Source: Candidatus Bathyarchaeota archaeon (lineage in GTDB: Archaea > Thermoproteota > Bathyarchaeia > TCS64). From it: a DNA stretch of 25,426 nucleotides. The notes under the pieces are model-generated. The model was not told the DNA's origin. It made no database searches and saw only the letters and a list, made by a program, of their open reading frames with translations. The first letter of the stretch is position 1, and every line of letters begins with the position of its first letter. This document shows, piece after piece, positions 1 through 7,579 of this stretch. Position numbers and translations under genes: made by a program. The stretch lies in assembly GCA_014730055.1 (NCBI GenBank), contig WJIV01000108.1:1-25426 (forward strand), written 5' to 3'.

Positions 1-64
1 AAGTAAAGAATTAATTTCAAATATATTTTGTAAAAATAGGTTAATTCCGAATCTTGCAGAGTTT

Positions 65-82
65 TTTACAAAAATTTGTAAA
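65..82. repeat. Perfect TTTACAAA/TTTGTAAA inverted repeat
   Basis: Two perfect 8-bp arms are separated by AA. A third half-site, TTTGTAAA, lies at 27-34. The stretch is AT-rich and lies past the 3' end of the HhH gene. It may be an operator or part of the regulatory region of an off-window gene, or a minus-strand termination region. The symmetry is seen directly; any function is inferred. Confidence 0.5.
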
Positions 83-108
83 TAAGAAATCTTAGCGAGT
101 TATGGGAA

Positions 109-627
109 TTATGAAGTTTTTGATTTTGCTTTTTCTACCCAATCTTCTACATTCTCAATTCTAGGTGGTCTTTTAGTAATTTCCTCTCTTTCATTTACCT
201 CGTTCATTTTTTCTAAAAGATCTTCTGGATCTTCTTTAGCTAGGGCAGATATGCTATTTATTTCCACGGCTCTAAGCAGTCTCTGATATGTTGGTCCAAT
301 TCCTTCAAGTTCTTCAAGATCCTCTACCGGTTCTTCCTCAATATCTTCTGCTACGGGTTCTACTGGTTGAGGTTCTTCGATTTCTTGTGCCTCTTCAGAT
401 TCTGGCTCCTCTTTTTTTCTCATTTCCTCGACTTCTTCATCCCACTCCTTTGCTTTGATTACTTCTGGTTCGGCTCTCTCTATTGTCATAGGTTCGATTT
501 CTTCCTCCAGTTCTCTTTCTTGATATAGGAAATACAATAGGAGGGCCAACAATACAACAAATCCCGCAACGATAACTATGGTCTGCATATTGATCAATTG
601 AATATATGTTAATGTAGTAAAAAACAT
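109..627 (-). CDS. Membrane-anchored acidic protein with C-terminal HhH-like domain
   Basis: The 172-residue protein has one N-terminal membrane helix (about residues 15-36). A long Glu/Pro-rich acidic linker follows (about 38-100). The C-terminal globular part (about 103-170) starts with LEELEGIGPTYQRLL, typical of the helix-hairpin-helix fold seen in DUF4332/COG3743-like proteins. HhH domains usually bind DNA or mediate protein contacts, so it may tether something to the cytoplasmic face of the membrane. This is inference. A second start at 588 (MQTIVIV...) would give 159 residues and a more usual membrane-anchor N-terminus. Neither start has a Shine-Dalgarno. A TTTAAA box at about 659-665 predicts transcription from about 636, which favours the start at 627. 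The gene is divergent from the cation transporter. Confidence 0.7.
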   Translation of the reverse strand: MFFTTLTYIQLINMQTIVIVAGFVVLLALLLYFLYQERELEEEIEPMTIERAEPEVIKAKEWDEEVEEMRKKEEPESEEAQEIEEPQPVEPVAEDIEEEPVEDLEELEGIGPTYQRLLRAVEINSISALAKEDPEDLLEKMNEVNEREEITKRPPRIENVEDWVEKAKSKTS

Positions 628-658
628 TGAGTGCGCCTTACTAACGATACTGTGATAT

Positions 659-665
659 CTTTAAA
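659..665. promoter_or_regulatory. TTTAAA box between divergent genes
   Basis: The palindromic TTTAAA lies about 36 bp before the minus-strand start at 627 and 62 bp before the plus-strand start at 727. It could serve as a TATA box in either direction, but spacing best fits the minus-strand gene. Confidence 0.4.
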
Positions 666-726
666 TGTACGAAGGCTAAGATTGTTCGGGACCCTTTGGG
701 GTTACCGTGAATGAGTATGGGGCGTA

Positions 727-1962
727 ATGTTTCATGGGGCAACCTTAGCCGTGAAGGGGCGTTTAAGCCAATTCTTTAACACTGTCCCAGGTCAAACCTT
801 CTTAGCTCTTTCCTTTAATATCATTAGTTTATTCGCAGGAGGATTGATGGCTGTTTTTACTCCTGAGTTTAAAGCTTCACCCTGGATTCTTGCACTCTTT
901 CCTCCAGTATTGACCGTTAGAGGTGGAATTGGTGGCATATTCAGTGGAAACCTTGCGACAATGCTTCATCTAGGTCTTGTAAAACCACAGTTGAGGGAGA
1001 ATACAGAGAACTACTATTCATTGGTCAAGTCCGTAATGGTGATAACCGTATTTGATGCCATTATTCTTGGTGTCGTTTCTTTTTTTCTCAACTTTATTTC
1101 CGGGAATACCTCATTTCAAAATTGGTTTATATTCATCCTCGTGCCTGCCGTCGCCTGTGTACTCGCTGTCTCAGTAAGTATTCCTCTAACAAGCTACATT
1201 GCTATTGTAACTTATAACCGTGGGCTTGATCCGGATATCCTCGTTTATCCAATACTTGCCTCCTTGAATGATATAATAGTTACATTATTTTTTGTTGGCA
1301 CGGTCTTACTAGTTTTGTATCAGGGCATTTGGGTTAGAATATTAGTCCTAATTTTTATACTGATAATAGGGGGGTCTATTTATTTAATTAGAAGTAGTTG
1401 GGTAGATCGTTTCTTCCAGCAGACGTTGAGGGAGGGTACTTTTATTGTGATAGTCTCGAGTCTATTTGGTAGTGTAAATGGTCTACTTCTCTCTAGATTA
1501 GGGAACATATTGGCTAGGCACCCCGGTTTAATGGCGATGTACCCTGCGCTTACAAATTCTCTCGGAAATATTGGTAGCATAATTGGATCGAAGACTACAA
1601 CCGGGATGGCATTAGGAGTAACAAAAAGCGCAATTGAAGATATTGAGGGTACTTTGCGAGGAATAATGGAAGTGGAGGTACCGGCAGCGTTTATGCATGT
1701 AATCTTTGCTATAACTGGTTATTTTATTACTGGTCCAGGAACCCATGGAATTTCTCTCGCATTTCTCTTATTAACTGCTCTAGGAACAAACCTGTTAAGC
1801 TTCTTGTTTATAGCCGTCTTTGCGATCTTCTCTGCCAACCTAGCTTATAAGAGAGGGCTTAATCCGGATAATATTGTTATACCCGCTATCACGACCTTAT
1901 CCGACACAACAGCCACAGTTTGTTTATCCCCTGCCGTAATGCTCGCTATACTCATACTTTAA
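727..1962 (+). CDS. SLC41/MgtE-like divalent cation transporter
   Basis: This 411-residue polytopic membrane protein consists of two homologous halves. Each carries the signature seen in the membrane domain of MgtE/SLC41 Mg2+ transporters: GNLATMLHLG with YPILASLNDI in the first half, and LTNSLGNIGS with PAITTLSDTTAT in the second. Known family members move Mg2+ or related divalent cations across the cytoplasmic membrane. The fused two-repeat form without the N domain and CBS domains of bacterial MgtE resembles eukaryotic SLC41 and archaeal homologues. The ATG at 727 is the first possible start after an in-frame TGA at 712, and only a weak GGGG precedes it. The end is followed after 44 bp by the likely start of the PrsW-like gene, so they may be cotranscribed. 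Substrate is inferred from family only. Confidence 0.82.
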   Translation: MFHGATLAVKGRLSQFFNTVPGQTFLALSFNIISLFAGGLMAVFTPEFKASPWILALFPPVLTVRGGIGGIFSGNLATMLHLGLVKPQLRENTENYYSLVKSVMVITVFDAIILGVVSFFLNFISGNTSFQNWFIFILVPAVACVLAVSVSIPLTSYIAIVTYNRGLDPDILVYPILASLNDIIVTLFFVGTVLLVLYQGIWVRILVLIFILIIGGSIYLIRSSWVDRFFQQTLREGTFIVIVSSLFGSVNGLLLSRLGNILARHPGLMAMYPALTNSLGNIGSIIGSKTTTGMALGVTKSAIEDIEGTLRGIMEVEVPAAFMHVIFAITGYFITGPGTHGISLAFLLLTALGTNLLSFLFIAVFAIFSANLAYKRGLNPDNIVIPAITTLSDTTATVCLSPAVMLAILIL

Positions 1963-1996
1963 ATGATACTGTAAATCCTTTTTACAAGAATAATCT

Positions 1997-2002
1997 GGAG
2001 GA
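1997..2002 (+). promoter_or_regulatory. Strong Shine-Dalgarno GGAGGA before an ATT/ATA codon
   Basis: GGAGGA lies 4 nt before an in-frame ATT (2007) and 7 nt before ATA (2010). There is no ATG, GTG or TTG between an upstream in-frame TTG at 1920, inside the transporter gene, and the zinc-ribbon cysteines. The site argues for initiation at ATT or ATA. Confidence 0.6.
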
Positions 2003-2006
2003 AAAC

Positions 2007-2999
2007 ATTATACAAACTTGTCCTAATTGTGGAACTCAAGTCGAGGAAGAGGATCACTATTGTACATGTTGTGGAATCAGCTTAGAGGAAAAGATGGATG
2101 AATTAGAAAAACTAGAACCCTCAATAGACGCATCTCTCGGATCCATGATTAAGGAAGCCTTCAAGAGCCTGATCAATCCAAGTCCAGTACTAACCACGCC
2201 CAATAGTTCAATTTATCTTGAGAGGCCACATAGCCCCCTCTATCCTTACATGTTCGGAGCCGTAATATTTCTATTCACAGGTCTTGGCGTTGCTTACGGC
2301 GGGCAATGGCTAGCTTATTTAGGTTACACCTTAGCAGGTTACGCCGCCCCACTATATCTATTAGTTTGGATGTTTCGTAATGATAGATTTGAGAGAGAGC
2401 CAGTAGCACTTATTGCCTACACTTTTGGATGGGGGGCAATATGTGGCATAGCGGCCGGGATTCTTAACCAGGTTGTAGCCAGACCTATCTTCGGGATCCC
2501 TGGTGCGGGCCTCATAGAGGAGCCTCTGAAGGCTTATGGTGTTTTTCTGATCGCCAATAACCGTAGAATAAACTCCGAGTTTAATGATCATCTTGACGGC
2601 ATGGTCTATGGAGCAGCCGCTGGTGCTGGTTTTGCTGGTCTTGAGAACTTTTGGTACATACAGCAGATGGTCGTAAATTATCAATATCCCGCTATATTGG
2701 CCATATTCATCAGGAGTATAACTGCTTTCATGCATATCGCTTGGACAGCTAACGCTGGTAGATCACTAGGCCTTGCAAAGGTTAAGAAAGGATACATTAA
2801 CCTCCGTGATCTTATTCCAGGAGTGCTTGTTTCCGCATTAATACATTTTATCTGGAACGCATCTAGTCCTCTAATTGCCTTCGCAATCCTATTTCCTATA
2901 ATGACTAATGCTATTAGGGTCCAGGTCAAGACTGCTTTGGCGGATGAAAGAAGATGGGGATATGCCTGCTTCGCCCCTGATGAGTCTGACGGTGAATAG
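2007..2999 (+). CDS. PrsW-family intramembrane protease with N-terminal zinc ribbon
   Basis: Counting ATT 2007 as residue 1, a zinc ribbon comes first (CxxC at 5/8 and C19/C22). A polar linker follows, then about seven or eight membrane helices. PrsW hallmarks are present: an EE pair with a lysine (E171, E172, K175 in LIEEPLKAY), a third Glu in GLENFWY (E213), and histidines in FMHIAW (H243) and LIHFIWN (H280). In Bacillus, PrsW performs site-1 cleavage of an anti-sigma factor. The archaeal substrate is unknown. The start is unusual: the only standard upstream in-frame start is TTG 1920, which overlaps the transporter by 43 bases and has no Shine-Dalgarno, while GGAGGA is placed for ATT/ATA. 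The next gene starts 3 bp after the TAG stop, suggesting an operon. Confidence 0.82.
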   Translation: MIQTCPNCGTQVEEEDHYCTCCGISLEEKMDELEKLEPSIDASLGSMIKEAFKSLINPSPVLTTPNSSIYLERPHSPLYPYMFGAVIFLFTGLGVAYGGQWLAYLGYTLAGYAAPLYLLVWMFRNDRFEREPVALIAYTFGWGAICGIAAGILNQVVARPIFGIPGAGLIEEPLKAYGVFLIANNRRINSEFNDHLDGMVYGAAAGAGFAGLENFWYIQQMVVNYQYPAILAIFIRSITAFMHIAWTANAGRSLGLAKVKKGYINLRDLIPGVLVSALIHFIWNASSPLIAFAILFPIMTNAIRVQVKTALADERRWGYACFAPDESDGE

Positions 3000-3002
3000 T
3001 AG

Positions 3003-3389
3003 TTGGGATATATGCTGGTAGGTTCAAAAGTTAGCCTACTACTAGGCTATGCCGCGTTACTTTCAATAATATTGGCAGCTACACTTTTCATTTTGAACCG
3101 CATAAATCCGATGCAAGGAAAGAGCAGGATAATGATACACTGTTTTCTAGGCTTCTCCGGGCTGATCTGCTCAGGTGTGAATGTTTACCTTGGTCCAGAG
3201 AATGCTAAAATAATATCAAATGTATCTTTCGGTTTGATAACTATCGTAGTACTTACGGGATTTCTACTAAAATATGTTAGAGCTGCAGGGATACTTAGGT
3301 ACCAGAGTTCAACAATACATCCGGGTATAGTTTTGGCTCTTTTTGTTATCTTGTTATTCAACTGGCTGAGTAGTTACGGTATAGTATAA
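3003..3389 (+). CDS. Small four-helix membrane protein of unknown function
   Basis: The 128-residue protein has four hydrophobic segments (about residues 8-31, 43-63, 70-90, 104-125). The TTG start at 3003 is preceded 7 nt upstream by GGTGA inside the end of the PrsW-like gene, so translation is probably coupled. An ATG at 3012 is an alternative. Helix 2 contains IHCFLG and helix 4 begins IHPGIV. Two membrane histidines recall small cytochrome b-like haem proteins, but this is only a suggestion. I do not recognise the family. It is likely cotranscribed with the protease and may be a partner or regulator of it. Confidence 0.6.
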   Translation: MGYMLVGSKVSLLLGYAALLSIILAATLFILNRINPMQGKSRIMIHCFLGFSGLICSGVNVYLGPENAKIISNVSFGLITIVVLTGFLLKYVRAAGILRYQSSTIHPGIVLALFVILLFNWLSSYGIV

Positions 3390-3427
3390 GGGTTAACCCT
3401 TTATTTCATTCTAGTGTTTCTCTGATT

Positions 3428-4363
3428 ATGGAACTTTCAAGCGAGAAAAAGTTGGATTTGTACCGGGAAATGGTCCGAATAAGGACCTTTGAGAACGGTG
3501 TCAGGCAGCTAATCCAGGAGGGAAGAATAGGTCATGTATCTTTTTCAACGGGGGGTGAGGCGGTGGCAGTTGGCGTCTGTGCTCATTTAAATAACGATGA
3601 TCAGATTGGGAGCACTCACAGACCTCTTGGTCATCTAATCGCTAAGGGTTCGGACCTTAGTAAGATGATGGCCGAGATAGCGGCTAAGAAGACCGGATAT
3701 AATAAGGGAAAAGGCGGCCCATACCACCTCTTCGCACCAGAGGTCGGAGCACTGGGAGCAAACGGTATAGTTGGTGGAAGTGTACCCATGTGCGCAGGAT
3801 ATGCTCTAGCTAACCAGTTAAAAGGGACAGATAATGTCTCAGTGAGTTTCTTCGGTGAGGGAGCAAGCAATCAGGGAGGAGTTCAGGAAACACTGAATCT
3901 GGCTGCCTGCTGGAATCTACCGATAGTTTTCGTCTGCGAGAATAGCAGCCCTGAGGTTCAGACCATGTTAGGGCACGAGATAGACTATCCTCAGCTTAGC
4001 ATAGAGAATGTGAGTGATAGGGCCATTGCTTACGGAATGCACGGGTCAAGTCATGATGGATGGGATGTAATAGAAGTATATTCTGCAGCGTCTGAAGCTA
4101 TACAACGCGCAAGGGATGGAGGGGGACCAACCTTGCTGGAGTTCAAGATTCACAGGATAAGCCCTGATGAGGAAACAAAATTTGATCCAGTGCGTTCTTA
4201 CAGGGAGAGTTTGATTGAAGAAGGAATCCTAACAAAGGAAGTTGATGAGAAAACACGTGAAAAACAAGCTGAAGAAGTTAAGAAAGCAATAGACTACGCA
4301 ATCGGCAGTCCTGAACCAGAACTCCTTGATGCTTGGAAAGACATTTTCGTGGAGGGTTCCTAG
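3428..4363 (+). CDS. E1-alpha subunit homologue of 2-oxoacid/acetoin dehydrogenase, altered active site
   Basis: The 311-residue protein is homologous along its length to the ThDP-binding alpha subunit of pyruvate, branched-chain 2-oxoacid and acetoin dehydrogenases (AKKTGYNKGKGGPYH, GASNQGGVQETLNLAA, LPIVFVCEN). It is shorter than most at the C-terminus. Key residues differ. The metal-binding GDG is GEG (E144). The second Asn of the ENN motif, which ligates Mg2+ in family structures, is Ser (S173). RGHGH is RPLGH (66-69). The phosphorylation-loop HGHS region reads HRISPDEE (242-249), so the usual loop His is absent. It forms an operon with the E1-beta gene next to it. The protein may have changed reaction, use the cofactor differently, or act structurally. 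No E2 or E3 gene is nearby. A likely box near 3399-3406 suggests a leaderless transcript. Confidence 0.85.
   Translation: MELSSEKKLDLYREMVRIRTFENGVRQLIQEGRIGHVSFSTGGEAVAVGVCAHLNNDDQIGSTHRPLGHLIAKGSDLSKMMAEIAAKKTGYNKGKGGPYHLFAPEVGALGANGIVGGSVPMCAGYALANQLKGTDNVSVSFFGEGASNQGGVQETLNLAACWNLPIVFVCENSSPEVQTMLGHEIDYPQLSIENVSDRAIAYGMHGSSHDGWDVIEVYSAASEAIQRARDGGGPTLLEFKIHRISPDEETKFDPVRSYRESLIEEGILTKEVDEKTREKQAEEVKKAIDYAIGSPEPELLDAWKDIFVEGS
4351..4355 (+). promoter_or_regulatory. GGAGG ribosome-binding site for the E1-beta homologue
   Basis: GGAGG ends 8 nt before the ATG at 4364, and the E1-alpha TAG stop immediately precedes that ATG. This fixes the start and indicates translational coupling. Confidence 0.8.
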
Positions 4364-5335
4364 ATGAGCGATCGTTCAATAACATATGCCGAGGCCATCA
4401 ATGAAGCTCAGCGCCAATCAATGAGAAGAGACGAAGATATCATCATTTTCGGTGAGAACGTTTCTAGCAATTGGAGGGCAGCTACCAAGGGCTTAAAGGA
4501 GAACTTCGGTGCAGAACGAGTAAGAGATGCCCCCATAACAGAGACCAGCTTCATTGGTGCAGGCGTAGGTGCTGCAATCGCGGGTTTAAAGCCAATAGTT
4601 GAACTCATGCTTGTTGACTTCAGTTTAGTGGCCATGGATCAAATTCTAAATCAGATGGCCAAGACCACCTATATGACCGGGGGCAGTGTCAACATACCCA
4701 TGGTTCTGAGAACAATATATGGTGCAGGTGGCGGAAACGCTGCGACTCACAGTGAATCCCTCTACGGATTGTATGCTCATATGCCGGGAATGAAGATTAT
4801 TGTCCCAAGCTTACCTTATGATGCCAAGGGACTTCTGCTCCAGGCAATCGAGGACCTTAATCCTGTGGTTTTCTTCGAGCATAGATTACTATACGGAACT
4901 GAAGGTAGAGTACCAGAGGAAGAGTACACTATACCCTTTGGGGTAGCGAATTTGCTCAGAGAAGGAGATGATGTGACTGTCGTTGCTGTTGGTAAAATGG
5001 TCCATGAGGCGATCAAGGCAGCGGATGAGTTACGAGGAGAGGTCAGTGTCGAGGTGATCGATCCCCGTACTCTCGTTCCACTGGATGAGGAGAGAATATT
5101 AAACAGCCTAGCAAAGACGGGAAGATTGGTTGTTGTTGATGAGGATTACGAGCGATGTGGGTTCAGCGCAGAGGTAGCTGCTATTGCCGCAGAAAAGGGC
5201 TTTCAAAACCTTGAGGCACCTGTCGTCAGAGTTGCAAATCCAAATATCCCCTTGCCCTTCAATAGAAGTCTCGAGCGCCATGTCCTTCCAGACGCAGATA
5301 AGATCATCCGGGCTGTCAGGAATATAGTATTTTAA
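4364..5335 (+). CDS. E1-beta subunit homologue of 2-oxoacid/acetoin dehydrogenase
   Basis: The 323-residue protein is a full-length transketolase-like E1-beta. The conserved Glu that activates the ThDP aminopyrimidine ring is present (E60 in APITETSFIGAG), and so is an active-site His (H129 in THSES; usual family form QHSQ). DFSLVAMDQILNQMAK, PGMKIIVPS and PYDAKGLL are typical of the family. The C-terminal domain (about 195-323) carries the usual VIDPRTLVPLD strand. It starts directly after the alpha stop codon with a good GGAGG. Unlike the alpha subunit it looks largely conventional. Together they should form an alpha2beta2 heterotetramer. A lipoyl E2 partner is not encoded here, so the substrate and acceptor are unknown. 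Confidence 0.87.
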   Translation: MSDRSITYAEAINEAQRQSMRRDEDIIIFGENVSSNWRAATKGLKENFGAERVRDAPITETSFIGAGVGAAIAGLKPIVELMLVDFSLVAMDQILNQMAKTTYMTGGSVNIPMVLRTIYGAGGGNAATHSESLYGLYAHMPGMKIIVPSLPYDAKGLLLQAIEDLNPVVFFEHRLLYGTEGRVPEEEYTIPFGVANLLREGDDVTVVAVGKMVHEAIKAADELRGEVSVEVIDPRTLVPLDEERILNSLAKTGRLVVVDEDYERCGFSAEVAAIAAEKGFQNLEAPVVRVANPNIPLPFNRSLERHVLPDADKIIRAVRNIVF

Positions 5336-5343
5336 TTTTTTTT
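5336..5343 (+). terminator. Oligo-T terminator after the E1 operon
   Basis: Eight consecutive T residues immediately follow the TAA stop of the beta gene, between two convergent genes. Archaeal RNA polymerase terminates at such T tracts. Confidence 0.6.
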
Positions 5344-5349
5344 CAAGGT

Positions 5350-6768
5350 TTATACCTTTGAAGCTTTTCCTGCTTCATACGGTTTCAGGAAGTATCCAAG
5401 TATCAGGGTTACAATGATGAGTGAGCTTGTGACTAATGCTGTTGTCCTTAAACTGAATTCTAGAAGGTAACCTATAAGGATGCTCGATGGGATGTTTCCG
5501 ATCCAGCTGAAACTCATATACATTTGGTATACTGTGCTACTTAGTGCGAGTGGGGTGGCGTCTGCCATCAACGCGAAGACAGTGCCTGTCCAAAATCTCT
5601 CCATAAAGCTAGATATCATCGCGACAATGATAAACCAAGTTACCGCACCAGGTTGGAGTGTAGTCCATAGCAATCCCGCGCCGGCAAATACTAGAGATGC
5701 AATTATGAAAGTTTTCTTATGACCGAACCTATCAGCTGTATTCCCTCCAAGTAGTGACCCTGGTAAACCAGCAAGAGTTGCAGCAAGTCCTAATGTTGAG
5801 ACCAGACCGACATCCGCTCCTACTACTTCTCTTATTGTAAAACTGAACATACCCCCAAGAGGAGCGGTAATTTTCATAACTGTAAATGCACGGGTGAACA
5901 TCAATAGAGCCGCCAGTATTACAGTCACCTCAGTGAAAGTAAATGCTACGGCTTTCTTGCTAAAGGACCTCTCCTCCTGAACCTCAGGTTCCTTAGCTGT
6001 CAGGAATAGGAAAGAGGTTAAACCTGTCAGACCAGCTAGTGTAAAGACCAGCTTATATCCTCCTATGTTCAGTAACCAAATTGGAAGAATAGTTGCCAAG
6101 GCAGATCCAAGACTCTGACCTGAGGTGCTCGCGCCCCCAATTATCCGCGCATGGTACTCAGGGGGAGTCACATCTATTGTGTAACTGTCAGCCGCCATAT
6201 CATAGAATGCACCTGCTGTAATAATCGACACAACAGCGGGGAAAAGGACCTTCCATACCGGGGCTGTCTCAAAGTCGCTTAGGATCATGATAATGATACC
6301 TAAGAGATAAAGTGTACCAGTAACCACGAACCAGGGCATGCGCTTATAGTATTTTCCATGCCACTTTATTGGAAAGATATCCGCTACAAGCCCAATGAAC
6401 ATCTTCCAACTCCACGAGACGTACATTAGACCTACAAACAAGCTTGCCTCTAGGGTAGTGACACCAACTACCTCTAGTAGAAATATTGGCACCCAGAGAC
6501 TAAAGGTTGTTCGCACAAAGCCATTGCTGAAGTAACTCACACCATACAGAAAAGCCACCTTTTTAGGCTCCCAGGTCGGTGTCATTAATTCCTCCATACG
6601 AAGCTCTTTCGAAGATTCCCAGTAGGTTATACCCTCTGCTTCAAATTCTCTTCTCCATTTCCGACCCAATAGGAAAAGAATAAGGTACGCTGAGACGGTG
6701 AAGGTAAAAACCGCAATTCCCAGTTTGTAGTTGAAGCTGAGTGCTTGAAACCACTGGATTATGGACAT
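5350..6768 (-). CDS. Major facilitator superfamily transporter
   Basis: The 472-residue polytopic protein has a first helix (about residues 14-35) and a charged cytoplasmic linker with the Trp-Glu pair WESSKELRMEEL. The 12-helix MFS core follows (from about residue 68). MFS signs include LVADIFPIKWHGKYYKR after TM2-3 and the repeat-2 motif GGNTADRFGHKKT, a good GxxxDRxGxKK match. The N-terminal extra helix plus linker is unusual. It resembles sugar or drug exporter MFS groups in archaea, but substrate cannot be read. It lies 24 bp downstream of the HAD hydrolase gene on the same strand, so the two are probably cotranscribed. No Shine-Dalgarno is visible before ATG 6768. Confidence 0.82.
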   Translation of the reverse strand: MSIIQWFQALSFNYKLGIAVFTFTVSAYLILFLLGRKWRREFEAEGITYWESSKELRMEELMTPTWEPKKVAFLYGVSYFSNGFVRTTFSLWVPIFLLEVVGVTTLEASLFVGLMYVSWSWKMFIGLVADIFPIKWHGKYYKRMPWFVVTGTLYLLGIIIMILSDFETAPVWKVLFPAVVSIITAGAFYDMAADSYTIDVTPPEYHARIIGGASTSGQSLGSALATILPIWLLNIGGYKLVFTLAGLTGLTSFLFLTAKEPEVQEERSFSKKAVAFTFTEVTVILAALLMFTRAFTVMKITAPLGGMFSFTIREVVGADVGLVSTLGLAATLAGLPGSLLGGNTADRFGHKKTFIIASLVFAGAGLLWTTLQPGAVTWFIIVAMISSFMERFWTGTVFALMADATPLALSSTVYQMYMSFSWIGNIPSSILIGYLLEFSLRTTALVTSSLIIVTLILGYFLKPYEAGKASKV

Positions 6769-6792
6769 AGGTCAATAATCCGTGTTATTAAG

Positions 6793-7491
6793 CTAAGATT
6801 GTTTCGAATTTTCAAGTCTTTTTAAGAAATCTGGGAGTTCACAGATACTGACAATTGAGTAACCATCCCAATATGGTTGATCGGGTGTTCTAATCCAGAT
6901 ACCAGTAATCCCCGATTCTCGTGCTCCGTACATATCAGCTTCGACGCTGTCTCCTACATGTACTGTAATTCCAGGTGTTGTATCAAGTTTATCAAGAATG
7001 ATCTTGAAGGCCTCTGGGTTTGGTTTTCGTACACCGATGTCTCTACTACAGACTATGACATCGAAATATTTGTCGAAGCCTGAATCATTAAGTAGAAGGT
7101 GTGGTTGGTCACTAATAGTATTACTTAGGAGAGCAACTTTGTATTTTTTACTAAGTTTCTCTAGAACTTTCCCTGAACATTCAAAGAACTTTGATTTGTA
7201 CTGTTCCTTGAAATTATCATGAAGCAATACCAGCAGTTCTTCTTCAGCTGCTATTCCTAATCTATCCAGGAAGTCCTCATAAATCTCCTCAAATGTCAAC
7301 TCCTTCCCCGTTGCTCTTACCTCATGAAGTTTATCTAAAGATAATCCTAATTTTTCCCTTATCTCCTCCATGGAGACATCTTCTCTGAATCTCTCGAGTA
7401 GACTTTTAACTGTTTTATGATAATGACCCCACTCTATTCCACCTTCTACTAAGGTACCTCCAAAGTCAAGTATAACCGATTCAACAATCAA
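6793..7491 (-). CDS. HAD-superfamily hydrolase, DxGGT variant
   Basis: The 232-residue protein has all four HAD motifs: I, LDFGGTL with nucleophile D9; II, LLSNT with S123; III, RKPNPEAF with K156; IV, HVGDSVEAD with D181 and D186. The helical cap between about 20 and 100 is type C1 (HAD-IA). The second Asp of motif I, normally the acid/base, is Gly (G11). This variant occurs in known HAD phosphatases such as the YihX group, so activity is still possible. The substrate is unknown, perhaps a small sugar phosphate given the linked transporter. The start is TTG, with no ATG near it. A box at 7516-7526 predicts a start point around 7495, so the mRNA is essentially leaderless. Confidence 0.83.
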   Translation of the reverse strand: MIVESVILDFGGTLVEGGIEWGHYHKTVKSLLERFREDVSMEEIREKLGLSLDKLHEVRATGKELTFEEIYEDFLDRLGIAAEEELLVLLHDNFKEQYKSKFFECSGKVLEKLSKKYKVALLSNTISDQPHLLLNDSGFDKYFDVIVCSRDIGVRKPNPEAFKIILDKLDTTPGITVHVGDSVEADMYGARESGITGIWIRTPDQPYWDGYSIVSICELPDFLKRLENSKQS

Positions 7492-7515
7492 TTTGATCTG
7501 AAGATGTGTCCTGAT

Positions 7516-7552
7516 CTTATATTTTTACTCTTCCTAATGAAATCATATATAG
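7516..7552. promoter_or_regulatory. Divergent promoter region between HAD and AN1-M50 genes
   Basis: Minus-strand AAAAATATAAG (7516-7526) lies about 29 bp before the TTG at 7491. Plus-strand CATATATAG (7544-7552) lies about 32 bp before the ATG at 7580. Both spacings fit leaderless archaeal transcripts. Confidence 0.55.
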
Positions 7553-7579
7553 GGTACGCTGCGCTATTCTCCGAAGAAT

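Noticed and set aside
3428..5335. Complete pyruvate dehydrogenase operon
   Set aside because: Only the two E1-like subunits are present; the next gene is a convergent MFS transporter, so no E2 or E3 is encoded here.
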